Notes: generated from the sequence alone by a model not told the origin. A stretch of DNA of 18,825 nucleotides from CAZKHG01 sp964552655 (GCA_964552655.1 CAZKHG010000061.1:1-18825); one strand, 5' to 3'; counted from the first letter of the stretch, positions 1 through 7,510 are shown. Made by a program: numbers and translations.

Positions 1-629
1 ATTGCTTCATAATCAACACCAGCATAAATTACGTTACCACGAACTACATGTGGTTCGTATTCTTCCATCTCCTCAACTGTACATTTGTGTTTCTTCAAAT
101 CTTCAACAGTTGCAAAACGCTGAACCTTTTGAGCTACTAAATCGCCATAAGGCATAGGGTGGCGAACAGCAACAACTTTAAGTCCTTGTTCCATTAAATA
201 CTCAACCACCTTACGTGATGTTTGTGATTTACCACAACCGGTACGTGTAGCCACAACAGCAATAACTGGTTTTGTACTCTTGATTTGGGTTTCACCTGGG
301 CCAAGTAACATAAAGTTAGCACCTGCAGCGTTAACTATTGAACTAATATTCATTACGCGATTGTAAGGAACATCGCTATATGAGAAAACACAGTCGTGAA
401 CATTCTTTTCCTTAATTAGCTTTGCTAATTCCTCTTCAGCCACAATTGGAATTCCCTTTGGATATAATTTACCGGCTAATTGAGCAGGGTATTTTCTGCC
501 ATCAATATCGGGAATTTGAGCTGCTGTAAAAGCAACTACATTGTATAATGCGTTATCGCGGAAAAAGGTGTTGAAATTGTGGAAATCTCTTCCAGCAGCA
601 CCAATAATTACTACATTACGTTTTGCCAT
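1..629 (-). CDS. Cyclic 2,3-diphosphoglycerate synthetase-like GTPase, 5' part only
   Basis: I translated 209 codons from the ATG at 629-627 with no stop before the window edge, so this is the N-terminal part of a longer protein. It opens with a Rossmann-like segment (MAKRNVVIIGAAGRDFHNFN), and a P-loop lies at about residues 127-135 (ATRTGCGKS), followed by TSRKVVEYL. This arrangement matches the predicted-GTPase family related to archaeal cyclic 2,3-diphosphoglycerate synthetase (COG2403-like), which is common in Bacteroidota. The archaeal enzyme makes cyclic 2,3-DPG, but the bacterial role is not established, so the name describes family only. The start is fixed by an unusually good Shine-Dalgarno sequence. 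A TAnnTTTG box lies further upstream at 683-690. Family is fairly sure; activity is unknown. Confidence 0.8.
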   Translation of the reverse strand, partial: MAKRNVVIIGAAGRDFHNFNTFFRDNALYNVVAFTAAQIPDIDGRKYPAQLAGKLYPKGIPIVAEEELAKLIKEKNVHDCVFSYSDVPYNRVMNISSIVNAAGANFMLLGPGETQIKSTKPVIAVVATRTGCGKSQTSRKVVEYLMEQGLKVVAVRHPMPYGDLVAQKVQRFATVEDLKKHKCTVEEMEEYEPHVVRGNVIYAGVDYEA

Positions 630-633
630 AGAT

Positions 634-640
634 CCTCCTT
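634..640 (-). promoter_or_regulatory. Strong Shine-Dalgarno site of the GTPase gene
   Basis: On the minus strand AAGGAGG lies 4 nt before the ATG at 629. It is a full-length anti-16S match, unlike the other starts in this window, most of which have no recognisable Shine-Dalgarno sequence, as is usual in Bacteroidota. It fixes the start codon. Confidence 0.7.
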
Positions 641-682
641 TGTATTATTTAGATTTTCAGTTATTTGATTCAATATTATTTA

Positions 683-690
683 CAAAAATA
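683..690 (-). promoter_or_regulatory. Putative Bacteroidota -7 box for the GTPase gene
   Basis: The minus strand reads TATTTTTG, a match to the Bacteroidota consensus TAnnTTTG, 54-61 nt upstream of the start codon. I see no clear TTTG -33 partner at the usual spacing. In AT-rich DNA an 8-mer with two free positions is a weak signal on its own. Confidence 0.35.
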
Positions 691-817
691 TAAGTTTAAC
701 TTACAGAATAAACATTTTACATTATGATGTAATCGAATTATCATGCCAACAGACAGTAAAACAAATAAATACACACATTATGTTAAGAAACATGTTTTTT
801 TGTAAAGTAATTAGCGT

Positions 818-833
818 TGTGTTGTTTAACACA
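818..833. repeat. Short perfect inverted repeat upstream of the ArsC-like gene
   Basis: TGTGTT-gttt-AACACA forms a 6-bp stem with a 4-nt loop, 75 nt before the start at 908, in the 278-nt divergent gap 630-907. It could be an operator or a small hairpin; it has no U-tract, so it is not a standard terminator. The rest of this gap is AT-rich and I recognise no gene in it. Confidence 0.35.
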
Positions 834-907
834 GGGGGGCTTAATTTGTTTTCTTGACATATTATTACTTAATGATTAACTTATCGGGCTCAAATCTTCT
901 GTAACTC

Positions 908-1255
908 ATGACCTGTAAAATATTTCACAACCCCCGGTGCAAGAAGAGCAGGGCTGGACTGGATTATTTAAAGTCGAAGACGACCCAGTTTGTGGTTAGA
1001 TATTACCTTGATCCACCCATTACCCCTGATGAAATTCGGGAGATTTTACTAAAAAGTAACCTAAAACCCATGGAAATTCTTCGTACCCAGGAACAGTACT
1101 TTAAAACTTACTTAAAAGGGAAAAATTTCACCGATGACGAATGGGTAAAAATTATTTCTCAAAACCCTAAACTTATTCAACGCCCTATAATTGTTGGTAA
1201 ATATAAAGCCATTGTAGGTAGTTGCCCGGAGCTGATTGATCAGCTATTTAAATAG
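908..1255 (+). CDS. ArsC/Spx-family thioredoxin-fold protein (arsenate reductase-like)
   Basis: This 115-residue protein has the ArsC family signature HNPRCKKSR (residues 7-15), with the presumed redox cysteine C11. It also has ILRTQEQY (R59 in the position of the first catalytic arginine of E. coli ArsC) and QRPIIV (R92, the second). The third arginine of glutaredoxin-dependent ArsC (E. coli R107, from memory) falls on S105/C106 here, so arsenate reduction is not assured. E. coli ArsC is about 140 residues; the shorter length and NPRCKKSR motif resemble the YfgD-like branch. No other ars gene is nearby. The next gene, a secreted CAP protein, starts 13 nt downstream, so the two are probably co-transcribed. 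Family is confident; substrate is unknown. Confidence 0.85.
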   Translation: MTCKIFHNPRCKKSRAGLDYLKSKTTQFVVRYYLDPPITPDEIREILLKSNLKPMEILRTQEQYFKTYLKGKNFTDDEWVKIISQNPKLIQRPIIVGKYKAIVGSCPELIDQLFK

Positions 1256-1268
1256 ATTTTAAATTCAG

Positions 1269-1745
1269 ATGCTAAAAACTTATCTACTATCGTTCATACT
1301 TATACCAGGTATTTTGCCCGTTTCAATTAATTGTGAGCAAAATTCCAAGGAAGATTTTAGCATTATTGAAGCAGAGGTTCTAACCCTGATCAACATGCAC
1401 CGGCGATCAATTGGTAAAAACGATCTTGAGGTTAACCCCTTAATAAGGGAAGAGGCCACTATTCATACAAAGAACATGGCAAGCGGGAGAATTCCTCTAA
1501 GTCATGAGGGGTTTGATGCCCGTGCTGATAAACTGCTTGATAAGCTTAACGGGAATTCTGCTGCGGAGAATGTTGCATGGGGGCATCCAACTGCAAAACT
1601 GGTGGTTAAAGGTTGGCTCGATAGCAAGGAGCATCGAAAAAATATCGAGGGCGATTATAACCTTACCGGGATTGGTATTGCAAGAGGGAAAGATGGAGAG
1701 TTGTACTATACACAGATATTTATTTCTACTCTTAAGAAGGAATGA
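1269..1745 (+). CDS. Secreted CAP-domain (SCP/PR-1-like) protein
   Basis: The 158-residue product begins with a hydrophobic signal sequence (about residues 1-20) and is otherwise one CAP domain. Visible CAP landmarks are LINMHRRSIG (41-50), SHEGF with H79, ENVAW with E100, W116, KEHRKNI with H122, and GIGIA followed by YYTQIF at the C-terminus. H79, E100 and H122 are candidates for three members of the usual His-Glu-His-Glu cavity tetrad. The sequence SINC near residue 22 does not fit a lipobox well, so export by signal peptidase I is more likely than lipidation. CAP proteins are found in cell-envelope or secreted roles, often without a known enzymatic activity, so no substrate is proposed. 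It follows the ArsC-like gene by 13 nt. Confidence 0.88.
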   Translation: MLKTYLLSFILIPGILPVSINCEQNSKEDFSIIEAEVLTLINMHRRSIGKNDLEVNPLIREEATIHTKNMASGRIPLSHEGFDARADKLLDKLNGNSAAENVAWGHPTAKLVVKGWLDSKEHRKNIEGDYNLTGIGIARGKDGELYYTQIFISTLKKE

Positions 1746-1850
1746 TTTAATAGCTGAAGCAAATGAATAAGCAGGTATTTTTACATATAACCTTTTTATC
1801 TTAAATATTAATTCTTCAATTTGTAAGTTGTAAATCAAAAATTTGAAAAT

Positions 1851-3473
1851 ATGCCAACACCCGAATTCAAATACCAGGAGCAATTCCCAACCGGGAAAGA
1901 CCAAACCAGTTACTACCTTTTAACAAAGGAGTTTGTATCTACAGCCCAATTCGAAGGTAATGAGATACTTAAAGTCCAACCCGAAGGGCTTGCCCTATTG
2001 GCCAAAACGGCTATGCACGATTGTTCGTTTTTTCTTCGGGAGGAACACCTGCGCCAAATCGTTGAAATTCTAAACGATCCCGAAGCCAGCAAAAACGATA
2101 AGTTTGTTGCCCTAGCAATGCTTCGTAATGCCGAGACATCGGCAAAAGGCATACTCCCTTTTTGCCAGGATACCGGAACGGCAACCATTTTTGCCAAAAA
2201 GGGGCAACAGGTATGGACAGGCGGGGGCGACGAGGAGGCATTATCACTTGGCGTATACAAAACCTACACAAACGATAACCTGCGCTACTCCCAAACAGTG
2301 CCACTGGATATGTATAAAGAGAAAAACTCAGGCACAAACCTTCCGGCACAAATTGATATCTATGCAACAACCGGTGATGAGTACAAGTTCCTTTTCATCG
2401 CAAAAGGCGGGGGCTCTGCAAACAAATCCATGCTCTTTCAGGAATCAAAAGCGTTGCTTAACCCTGAAAAACTGGAAAGTTTTATCATCGAAAAAATCAG
2501 GAACCTGGGATCTGCTGCTTGTCCGCCATACCATATTGCGATTGTAATTGGCGGAACTTCCGCTGAGGCAACAATTAAAACCGTTAAGCTGGCTTCGGCT
2601 AAATACCTTGATAATCTACCAACTGAAGGGAATGACGGAGGTCAGGCTTTTCGCGATGTGGAACTGGAAAAGAAAATACTCGAAGGAACCTACAAAATTG
2701 GAATAGGCGCTCAATTTGGCGGGAAATACCTTGCTTTAGATATACGGATTATCCGATTGCCCCGTCATGGCGCATCATGCCCGGTTGGCATAGGAGTATC
2801 CTGTATTGCCGATAGGAATATCAAAGCAAAAATAAACAAGGAAGGAATTTGGGTGGAGAAACTTGAGGACAATCCTGGTCGGTTAATTCCTGATAAATAC
2901 AGGAAAGTCGAGGAAAATGAAGCCGTTCAGGTTGATCTTAATATGCCGATGAAAGATATTCTATCCGTACTCACAAAACATGCGGTAGGCACAAGGCTCT
3001 CATTAAACGGAACTATCATTGTTGGAAGAGATATTGCCCACGCCAAGATTAAGGAGCGGGTTGATAAAGGAGAAGGAATGCCTCAGTATTTAAAGGATCA
3101 TCCAATTTATTATGCCGGCCCGGCAAAAACACCTTCAGGGATGCCCTCAGGATCTTTTGGTCCTACCACAGCCGGGCGTATGGACTCTTATGTTGATCTG
3201 TTTCAATCCCTTGGCGGTAGCATGATAATGATTGCCAAAGGCAACAGAAGCCAGGTGGTTGCTGATGCCTGCAAAAAGTATGGTGGTTTTTATCTTGGCA
3301 GTATCGGCGGACCAGCTGCTCTTTTAGCCCAGGAAAATATCAAAAAAGTTGAGCTGATTGAGTACCCGGAACTTGGGATGGAAGCCATTTACAAAATTGA
3401 GGTTGTTAACTTCCCGGCTTTTATTCTTATTGATGATAAGGGGAATGATTTTTACAAGCAGGTGATGAAGTAA
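1851..3473 (+). CDS. fumA: Fumarate hydratase, class I ([4Fe-4S], homomeric)
   Basis: This 540-residue protein is close in length to E. coli FumA/FumB (about 548) and carries both the N-terminal and C-terminal class I fumarase domains in one chain. It catalyses reversible hydration of fumarate to malate in the cytoplasmic TCA cycle. The three cluster-ligand cysteines are in place: C105 in PFCQDTGT, C224 in SAACPPYH and C318 in GIGVSC. Their spacing (119 and 94 residues) is the same as for the ligands of the structurally known class I enzyme of Leishmania (from memory). KGGGSANKS (185-193) and the C-terminal block GPTTAGRMDSY (437-447) with GGSMIMIAKGN (455-465) are also typical. It is flanked by unrelated genes and looks monocistronic. 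The iron-sulphur form is oxygen-sensitive, which fits a facultative or anaerobic lifestyle. Confidence 0.95.
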   Translation: MPTPEFKYQEQFPTGKDQTSYYLLTKEFVSTAQFEGNEILKVQPEGLALLAKTAMHDCSFFLREEHLRQIVEILNDPEASKNDKFVALAMLRNAETSAKGILPFCQDTGTATIFAKKGQQVWTGGGDEEALSLGVYKTYTNDNLRYSQTVPLDMYKEKNSGTNLPAQIDIYATTGDEYKFLFIAKGGGSANKSMLFQESKALLNPEKLESFIIEKIRNLGSAACPPYHIAIVIGGTSAEATIKTVKLASAKYLDNLPTEGNDGGQAFRDVELEKKILEGTYKIGIGAQFGGKYLALDIRIIRLPRHGASCPVGIGVSCIADRNIKAKINKEGIWVEKLEDNPGRLIPDKYRKVEENEAVQVDLNMPMKDILSVLTKHAVGTRLSLNGTIIVGRDIAHAKIKERVDKGEGMPQYLKDHPIYYAGPAKTPSGMPSGSFGPTTAGRMDSYVDLFQSLGGSMIMIAKGNRSQVVADACKKYGGFYLGSIGGPAALLAQENIKKVELIEYPELGMEAIYKIEVVNFPAFILIDDKGNDFYKQVMK

Positions 3474-3480
3474 AAACTTA

Positions 3481-3519
3481 GAGATGTTAGGACAACTAAT
3501 TTACGAATTCGAACATCTC
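3481..3519 (+). terminator. Inverted repeat after fumarase, possible weak terminator
   Basis: GAGATGTT (3481-3488) and AACATCTC (3512-3519) form a perfect 8-bp stem enclosing a 23-nt loop, which itself holds the palindrome CGAATTCG. It lies 8 nt after the fumarase stop codon. There is no proper U-run after it (ATTTCCCGG), so termination is uncertain and it could equally stabilise the mRNA 3' end. Confidence 0.35.
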
Positions 3520-3584
3520 ATTTCCCGGTAATTTTAAATTGTGATTATTACTATTTCAATCAACTGTTAATTACATCAATTTTT

Positions 3585-4424
3585 ATGAAAAGGGGCTTTT
3601 ACTTATTGACACTGCTTCTGGCAACAGCACTCTTCTCCTGTACAAGCGATCAGTCCAAGAGCAACAAAGAAAAATCCGGTTCCGGAACTGACGTAAATGG
3701 AGGAATAAAAGAGTTAAAAAAATCAGAGTATTCTACAGAACCGAATGATCTTATCAAACTCAATATAAATGGGAGTATCAAAACGATAAATGAATCGGAC
3801 TTTATAGTGGGATTTAAACAAGGGGTTGTTCAAAAGCTGAAATTGCAATCAAAACGGGTGATAACATTTGACGAACAAGGATATCTGATTCTGCAATCCA
3901 ACATCGATGCAAAAGGGGAAGTTAAGGAAACAGCATCATACAAGTACGATGGCCTGGGGAGAAAAACCGAATATCAATGCAATGTTACCGAAGGCAATTT
4001 CTCTTATACATCAAAATTTTCTTACGATGATAAGGGTAGAATGATTGAAGAAGTTGCCCGTTACTCTGACGGCAGTTTATACTACAAAGCAACTTTTGGC
4101 TACGATGAAAAAGGGAATCAAACAGAGTACACCTTGTATAATTTGATGGGTAACGTTCTAAAACACATAACCTTTAAGTATGATGATGCAAACAGGGTTA
4201 TTGAAGAGAGCACACTCAAACCAGATGGAACTCTGATTACCCGATATATTTATAAGTATGATAATCATGGGAATAAAATTGAACACGCAGCCTACAATCC
4301 CGATAATTCTTTGAAAGGAGCATTAACCTTTGAATATGTTTATGATGCAGCCGGGAACTGGATTAAGAAGACAACTTTAAAAAATGGCAAACCAATCGAA
4401 ATTACCGAACGAATAATCAATTGA
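3585..4424 (+). CDS. Lipoprotein made of seven tandem YD-type repeats
   Basis: The 279-residue protein has a lipoprotein signal with C19 as the likely lipidated cysteine (LFSC), then a Ser/Lys/Gly-rich linker (20-45) and a non-repeated segment to about residue 93. From residue 94 to the C-terminus it is tiled by repeats: 94-119, 120-145, 146-171, 172-197 and 198-223 are exactly 26 residues each, and 224-251 and 252-279 are 28. Each unit starts with [KSG]YD, then G[RN]xxE, an acidic or asparagine turn with G, and ends in an aromatic residue, as in KYDGLGRK and GYDEKGNQ. This resembles RHS/YD beta-strand repeats and suggests an elongated beta-structure on the cell surface or in the periplasm. 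No enzymatic motif is visible. The deacetylase gene starts 19 nt downstream, so a shared operon is likely. Precise role is unknown. Confidence 0.8.
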   Translation: MKRGFYLLTLLLATALFSCTSDQSKSNKEKSGSGTDVNGGIKELKKSEYSTEPNDLIKLNINGSIKTINESDFIVGFKQGVVQKLKLQSKRVITFDEQGYLILQSNIDAKGEVKETASYKYDGLGRKTEYQCNVTEGNFSYTSKFSYDDKGRMIEEVARYSDGSLYYKATFGYDEKGNQTEYTLYNLMGNVLKHITFKYDDANRVIEESTLKPDGTLITRYIYKYDNHGNKIEHAAYNPDNSLKGALTFEYVYDAAGNWIKKTTLKNGKPIEITERIIN

Positions 4425-4443
4425 TTTATATCAACTTAAATAT

Positions 4444-5304
4444 ATGAATTGGAGTGGTTTAATTTTCAATTCTGCCAAAATTTTCCTAGGATTATTTTTT
4501 ATAGCAACAAGTTGTCTTGCCCAGCAAAATGATTTTAAGAATAGAAAGTTGATTAATATTCTTAATGAGGATACGTCCTATACAAACAAGAAAAGTGAGA
4601 TTATCAAGTTTTTTGCCCATACTCAACCGGGTAGCTGGGGAAAATTCGTAAAGGGAGTTGATCGGGATCTGGTAACCCGAAAAAAAATAATCGCGTTTAC
4701 TTTTGATGCATGTGGAGGAAAGCATGGCGATGGTTATGATAAAGAGCTTATTAATTACCTGCAAAAGAAAAATATTCCTGCAACCCTTTTTGTCAGCGGG
4801 AAATGGATTGATGAAAACTTTTCAACCTTTATTGAGTTAAGTAAAGACACCTTGTTTGAAATTGAAAACCATGGTTTTAATCATCGTCCTTGTTCCATTG
4901 ACGGGGAGGTGGCCTATGGGTTAAAAGGAACTCAAAATATTGCTGATGCGTATGATGAAATTGAAGCTAATGAAAGAAAAATTGAACTTTTAACAGGACA
5001 GCGGCCAAAATTCTATAGGTCGGCCACAACATACATCAATGAAGCATCTGTAAGGATTGCAAATCAGCTCAATATCACAGTAATAAGTTTTGATGTTTTG
5101 GGTGGTGATGCAGTACCAAATGCACCTGTTGAAACAATTGTAAATACAGTTGTAAATAACATCAAACCCGGAGCCATCGTTCTATTACATTTTAATCACC
5201 CCGAATGGAATACTTATGAATCGCTTGTGAAAATTATCCCCAAACTTACAGAAAAGGGCTATTCATTTGCAAAACTTAAAGATTACCCTATCCAAGGAAG
5301 ATAA
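4444..5304 (+). CDS. Secreted polysaccharide deacetylase, NodB/CE4 family
   Basis: This 286-residue protein starts with a signal peptide probably cleaved after CLA (24-26). The NodB fold motifs can be followed: motif 1 AFTFDACGG (84-92) with D88; motif 2 NHGFNH (142-147) giving the metal-binding pair H143/H147; motif 3 KFYRSATTY with R192; motif 4 SFDVLGGD around D217; and motif 5 LLHFNHP with H249. Motif 1 is FDAC instead of the usual TFDD, so the second aspartate, normally a metal ligand, is alanine. Similar DAC forms occur in some annotated deacetylases, so the protein may still be active with altered metal coordination. The likely substrate is an N-acetylated sugar of peptidoglycan or surface polysaccharide, but this is inference. 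It follows the repeat lipoprotein by 19 nt and converges on the MFS gene. Confidence 0.88.
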   Translation: MNWSGLIFNSAKIFLGLFFIATSCLAQQNDFKNRKLINILNEDTSYTNKKSEIIKFFAHTQPGSWGKFVKGVDRDLVTRKKIIAFTFDACGGKHGDGYDKELINYLQKKNIPATLFVSGKWIDENFSTFIELSKDTLFEIENHGFNHRPCSIDGEVAYGLKGTQNIADAYDEIEANERKIELLTGQRPKFYRSATTYINEASVRIANQLNITVISFDVLGGDAVPNAPVETIVNTVVNNIKPGAIVLLHFNHPEWNTYESLVKIIPKLTEKGYSFAKLKDYPIQGR

Positions 5305-5339
5305 TCAATAAAATAAACACAACTGGTTTAAAAACTTTT

Positions 5340-6656
5340 CTAGGCAGCTACTTCAAGGTTAATGTGCTCAACCTTTTCGAGATCTTTTTTATAGTAGTGT
5401 GATCCAATAAAAAACAGGGCGGAAGATACTACCAGGAATAACGGGAGAATTGATAATGCTGTGCCTAAATCAGTTTTATCAGATATAATTCCAATCACAA
5501 GAGGGCCCAATGATGATCCAATCAGATTTTGAATTATAACTGCAATTGAATAGGATGTTGCTCTTAACCCGGGGTGAACGAGGTCTTGAGTTACAGCACC
5601 TGCAGCGGGTATAAACATCGTAATAGTCATACCAAGGGAAAGCAGGGCTATATATTGAATTGTCCCATTAAAAATGGTAAAAGCAAGAAATGCAATTAAA
5701 GCTGCGATTAATGTTGTGATCCCGGGGAAAACCATGCGTGCGTTTATCTTCTTTTTCCTCCACCGATCCACAATAAAACCACCGAGGGGCGCACCAATCA
5801 CTGCCAACAACATAACAACCGAAGCTTTTACACCTGCCTGGGAAAGCGGAATATTATCAATCCGGCTGAAATAGCTGGGTAGCCAGGATAACAACGATGT
5901 GGTTACAAATACAATACCGGTCATTCCAAAATAGGACATCAGCAGCGATGGTTTGGTTGAGAACTCCCTTACAATATCTTTAAATGTCATTTTAACCTTG
6001 GCCGGAGTATCATTCTCCTTTTTGATATCCTCGGTTTTGTTTATACTTTTTATCAGCCCTACGGTTTTATAATCTTTTATAAAAAAGAAAAGGATGGCCA
6101 CAATTAACCCGGGAACTGCCACAACCCCAAAAGCATGCCTCCAGCCCCAATGAGCTGCAATAATTCCACCAACGGCAACGCCAATGGCACTTCCAAGTGG
6201 AATTGCGGCGTTCCATATTCCCATCATCCATGAGCGTTTCTCCATTGGGTACAATCCGGATATCATTGCAGAACCGCCTGGCGCATAGCCCGATTCGCCA
6301 ACGCCAATAAAAGAGCGGGTGAGGAAAAGTTGAGGAAATGTTTTTGTAAAAGCAGCAGCAGCAGTTGCAAGGCTCCATAGCGCAGCCATTGCCCCAATGG
6401 TTCTTCGCCTGCTCCACCTGTCAACAACAATTGACACCGGAATAACCAGAACAACGATTGACCAATACACAGCAGAAATTAAAGAACCCAGCTGGGTGTC
6501 GGTTAAATCCCACTCCGCCTTAATGAATGGGAACAGTGCTGTTATTATCATCCTGTCCATGTAATCAAACATATAGAGTAGGAAGAGTAATATAAAAACA
6601 TACCGGGTGTATCCTTTTGAGAAAAGGTAACCATTATTTTCAACCTGGTTTTCCAT
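5340..6656 (-). CDS. MFS transporter, Spinster-like
   Basis: The 438-residue protein has the usual 12-helix major facilitator pattern with a central cytoplasmic loop rich in Lys and Asp (about residues 195-225, KTVGLIKSINKTEDIKKEND). Helix 1 carries FDYMDR (30-35). The helix 2-3 loop has motif A-like VVDRWSRRRTIG (78-89). RSFIGVGESGYAPGG (114-128) resembles the GVGEA signature of the Spinster group, although anion:cation symporters share parts of it. It probably exports or imports a small organic anion or lipid-like molecule by cation coupling; the substrate cannot be read from the sequence. The start ATG at 6656 has no Shine-Dalgarno sequence. The HNH gene lies 151 nt upstream on the same strand; joint transcription is possible but not supported by close spacing. 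Confidence 0.88.
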   Translation of the reverse strand: MENQVENNGYLFSKGYTRYVFILLFLLYMFDYMDRMIITALFPFIKAEWDLTDTQLGSLISAVYWSIVVLVIPVSIVVDRWSRRRTIGAMAALWSLATAAAAFTKTFPQLFLTRSFIGVGESGYAPGGSAMISGLYPMEKRSWMMGIWNAAIPLGSAIGVAVGGIIAAHWGWRHAFGVVAVPGLIVAILFFFIKDYKTVGLIKSINKTEDIKKENDTPAKVKMTFKDIVREFSTKPSLLMSYFGMTGIVFVTTSLLSWLPSYFSRIDNIPLSQAGVKASVVMLLAVIGAPLGGFIVDRWRKKKINARMVFPGITTLIAALIAFLAFTIFNGTIQYIALLSLGMTITMFIPAAGAVTQDLVHPGLRATSYSIAVIIQNLIGSSLGPLVIGIISDKTDLGTALSILPLFLVVSSALFFIGSHYYKKDLEKVEHINLEVAA

Positions 6657-6678
6657 AGTTGATGAATTAATTTATAAC

Positions 6679-6696
6679 TAACTGGATATTAACTGG
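6679..6696. repeat. TAACTGG direct repeat upstream of the MFS gene
   Basis: TAACTGG occurs at 6679-6685 and again at 6690-6696, 11 bp apart start to start, which places both copies on about the same DNA face. It lies 23-40 nt upstream of the MFS start codon. A regulator site is possible; chance is also possible in a 7-mer pair. Confidence 0.25.
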
Positions 6697-6807
6697 TAGC
6701 ATTTAAGGCAAAATCGAATCCCTGCGAAAGTTATAAAAATATTGGAAAGTCTATCTTTTCGGGTGTAAATATTCCATGAATAGGGCAAGAAAATTATCGG
6801 GGGAAGT

Positions 6808-7389
6808 TTAGAATTTTACATGACCCCAGTTTTCACCACTTTTAATCCGATAAAGCTGCATTTCGCAGATACCGAAACGTTTGGCTATAATTCTTAATCT
6901 GGTTTTACGGTTGGGGTTAAAAATCAACCTTTTGATGTGTATTACCTGTGTTTCTGTCAGCTTGCGATTATTGAAACCTTTTCTGTTCCTCTCAAGAAGT
7001 TTTCTTCTGTTTTCCACAACCGAGGGATTGTAGTAGTTATGCTTTAGCATCTCCTCTCTGGTAGCCCATTTCAGGTTGGTAAAATGGTTGTTTAATTTGT
7101 TGTGATCAAGATGCAATACCGCTGTATAATTGGGGCTATTTTTCGGGATGAAATATTCTGCTACCAGCCGATGTACAAAATAAGCTTTTTGAATAACCCT
7201 ACCGTTTATGTTATGTTTATAACGAAAAATGTTAAATCCTTTTACCATACCACCTTTTAGCAGCCTCCCGTTCTCTATATCATCGGTAAAACTGACAATC
7301 CTGCCGTAACTTGAGATTGCATACCTTAATTTTTGGGGTTGTTCAAATTGAATCTCTTTCCACTTTTCGTCCCTGAATGACTTTACCAT
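6808..7389 (-). CDS. NUMOD4/HNH homing-endonuclease-like protein with C-terminal HTH
   Basis: The 193-residue protein has three parts. Residues 9-35 (KWKEI ... YAISSYGRIVSF) match the NUMOD4 motif that often precedes HNH domains. Residues 72-110 form an HNH nuclease: VHRLVAEYF, then HLDHNKLNNHFTNLKWAT, with H93, D95, N97, N101 and N105 as the likely active-site and zinc-free HNH framework. Residues 143-190 (KLTETQVIHIKRL ... IIAKRFGICEMQLYRIKSGENW) look like a DNA-binding helix-turn-helix typical of these nucleases. Such proteins cut double-stranded DNA in introns, phages or mobile loci, but here the gene stands alone between chromosomal genes with no intron, intein or phage gene in sight. 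All key HNH residues appear present. The gene has a TAnnTTTG box upstream at 7419-7426. Family is confident; biological role is unclear. Confidence 0.87.
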   Translation of the reverse strand: MVKSFRDEKWKEIQFEQPQKLRYAISSYGRIVSFTDDIENGRLLKGGMVKGFNIFRYKHNINGRVIQKAYFVHRLVAEYFIPKNSPNYTAVLHLDHNKLNNHFTNLKWATREEMLKHNYYNPSVVENRRKLLERNRKGFNNRKLTETQVIHIKRLIFNPNRKTRLRIIAKRFGICEMQLYRIKSGENWGHVKF

Positions 7390-7418
7390 GCAATAAATTT
7401 GAGTAATTTATGAACGTT

Positions 7419-7426
7419 CAAAGATA
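7419..7426 (-). promoter_or_regulatory. Putative Bacteroidota -7 box for the HNH gene
   Basis: The minus strand reads TATCTTTG, matching TAnnTTTG, 30 nt upstream of the start codon at 7389. No convincing -33 TTTG is seen at the expected distance, so the call rests on one box plus position. Confidence 0.4.
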
Positions 7427-7510
7427 CCAAATGTTCAGTAAACCTGAAAAAAAGAAAGCTACTTGTGAACACCCCGACATTATTATGCAGTAATATTCCG
7501 TTATCAATCA

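Noticed and set aside
854..882. TTGACA sequence before the ArsC-like gene as a sigma-70-type -35 box
   Set aside because: No acceptable -10 hexamer at 16-18 bp, and the host appears to use the Bacteroidota TAnnTTTG type.
1773..1803. Partial inverted repeat AGGTAT...ATAACCT after the CAP gene as a terminator
   Set aside because: Only about four uninterrupted pairs and a bulge; too weak to call.
1835..1846. Palindrome TCAAAaaTTTGA just before the fumarase start
   Set aside because: Short and AT-rich, easily expected by chance; not listed as a site.
1497..1904. Open frame of 135 codons on the minus strand across the CAP gene
   Set aside because: It lies antisense to a well-supported CAP domain, crosses into the fumarase start, and its product shows no domain or low-complexity-free motif.
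2011..2547. Several alternative open frames on both strands inside the fumarase gene
   Set aside because: The fumarase frame is continuous with all three cluster cysteines correctly spaced; the others are shadows.
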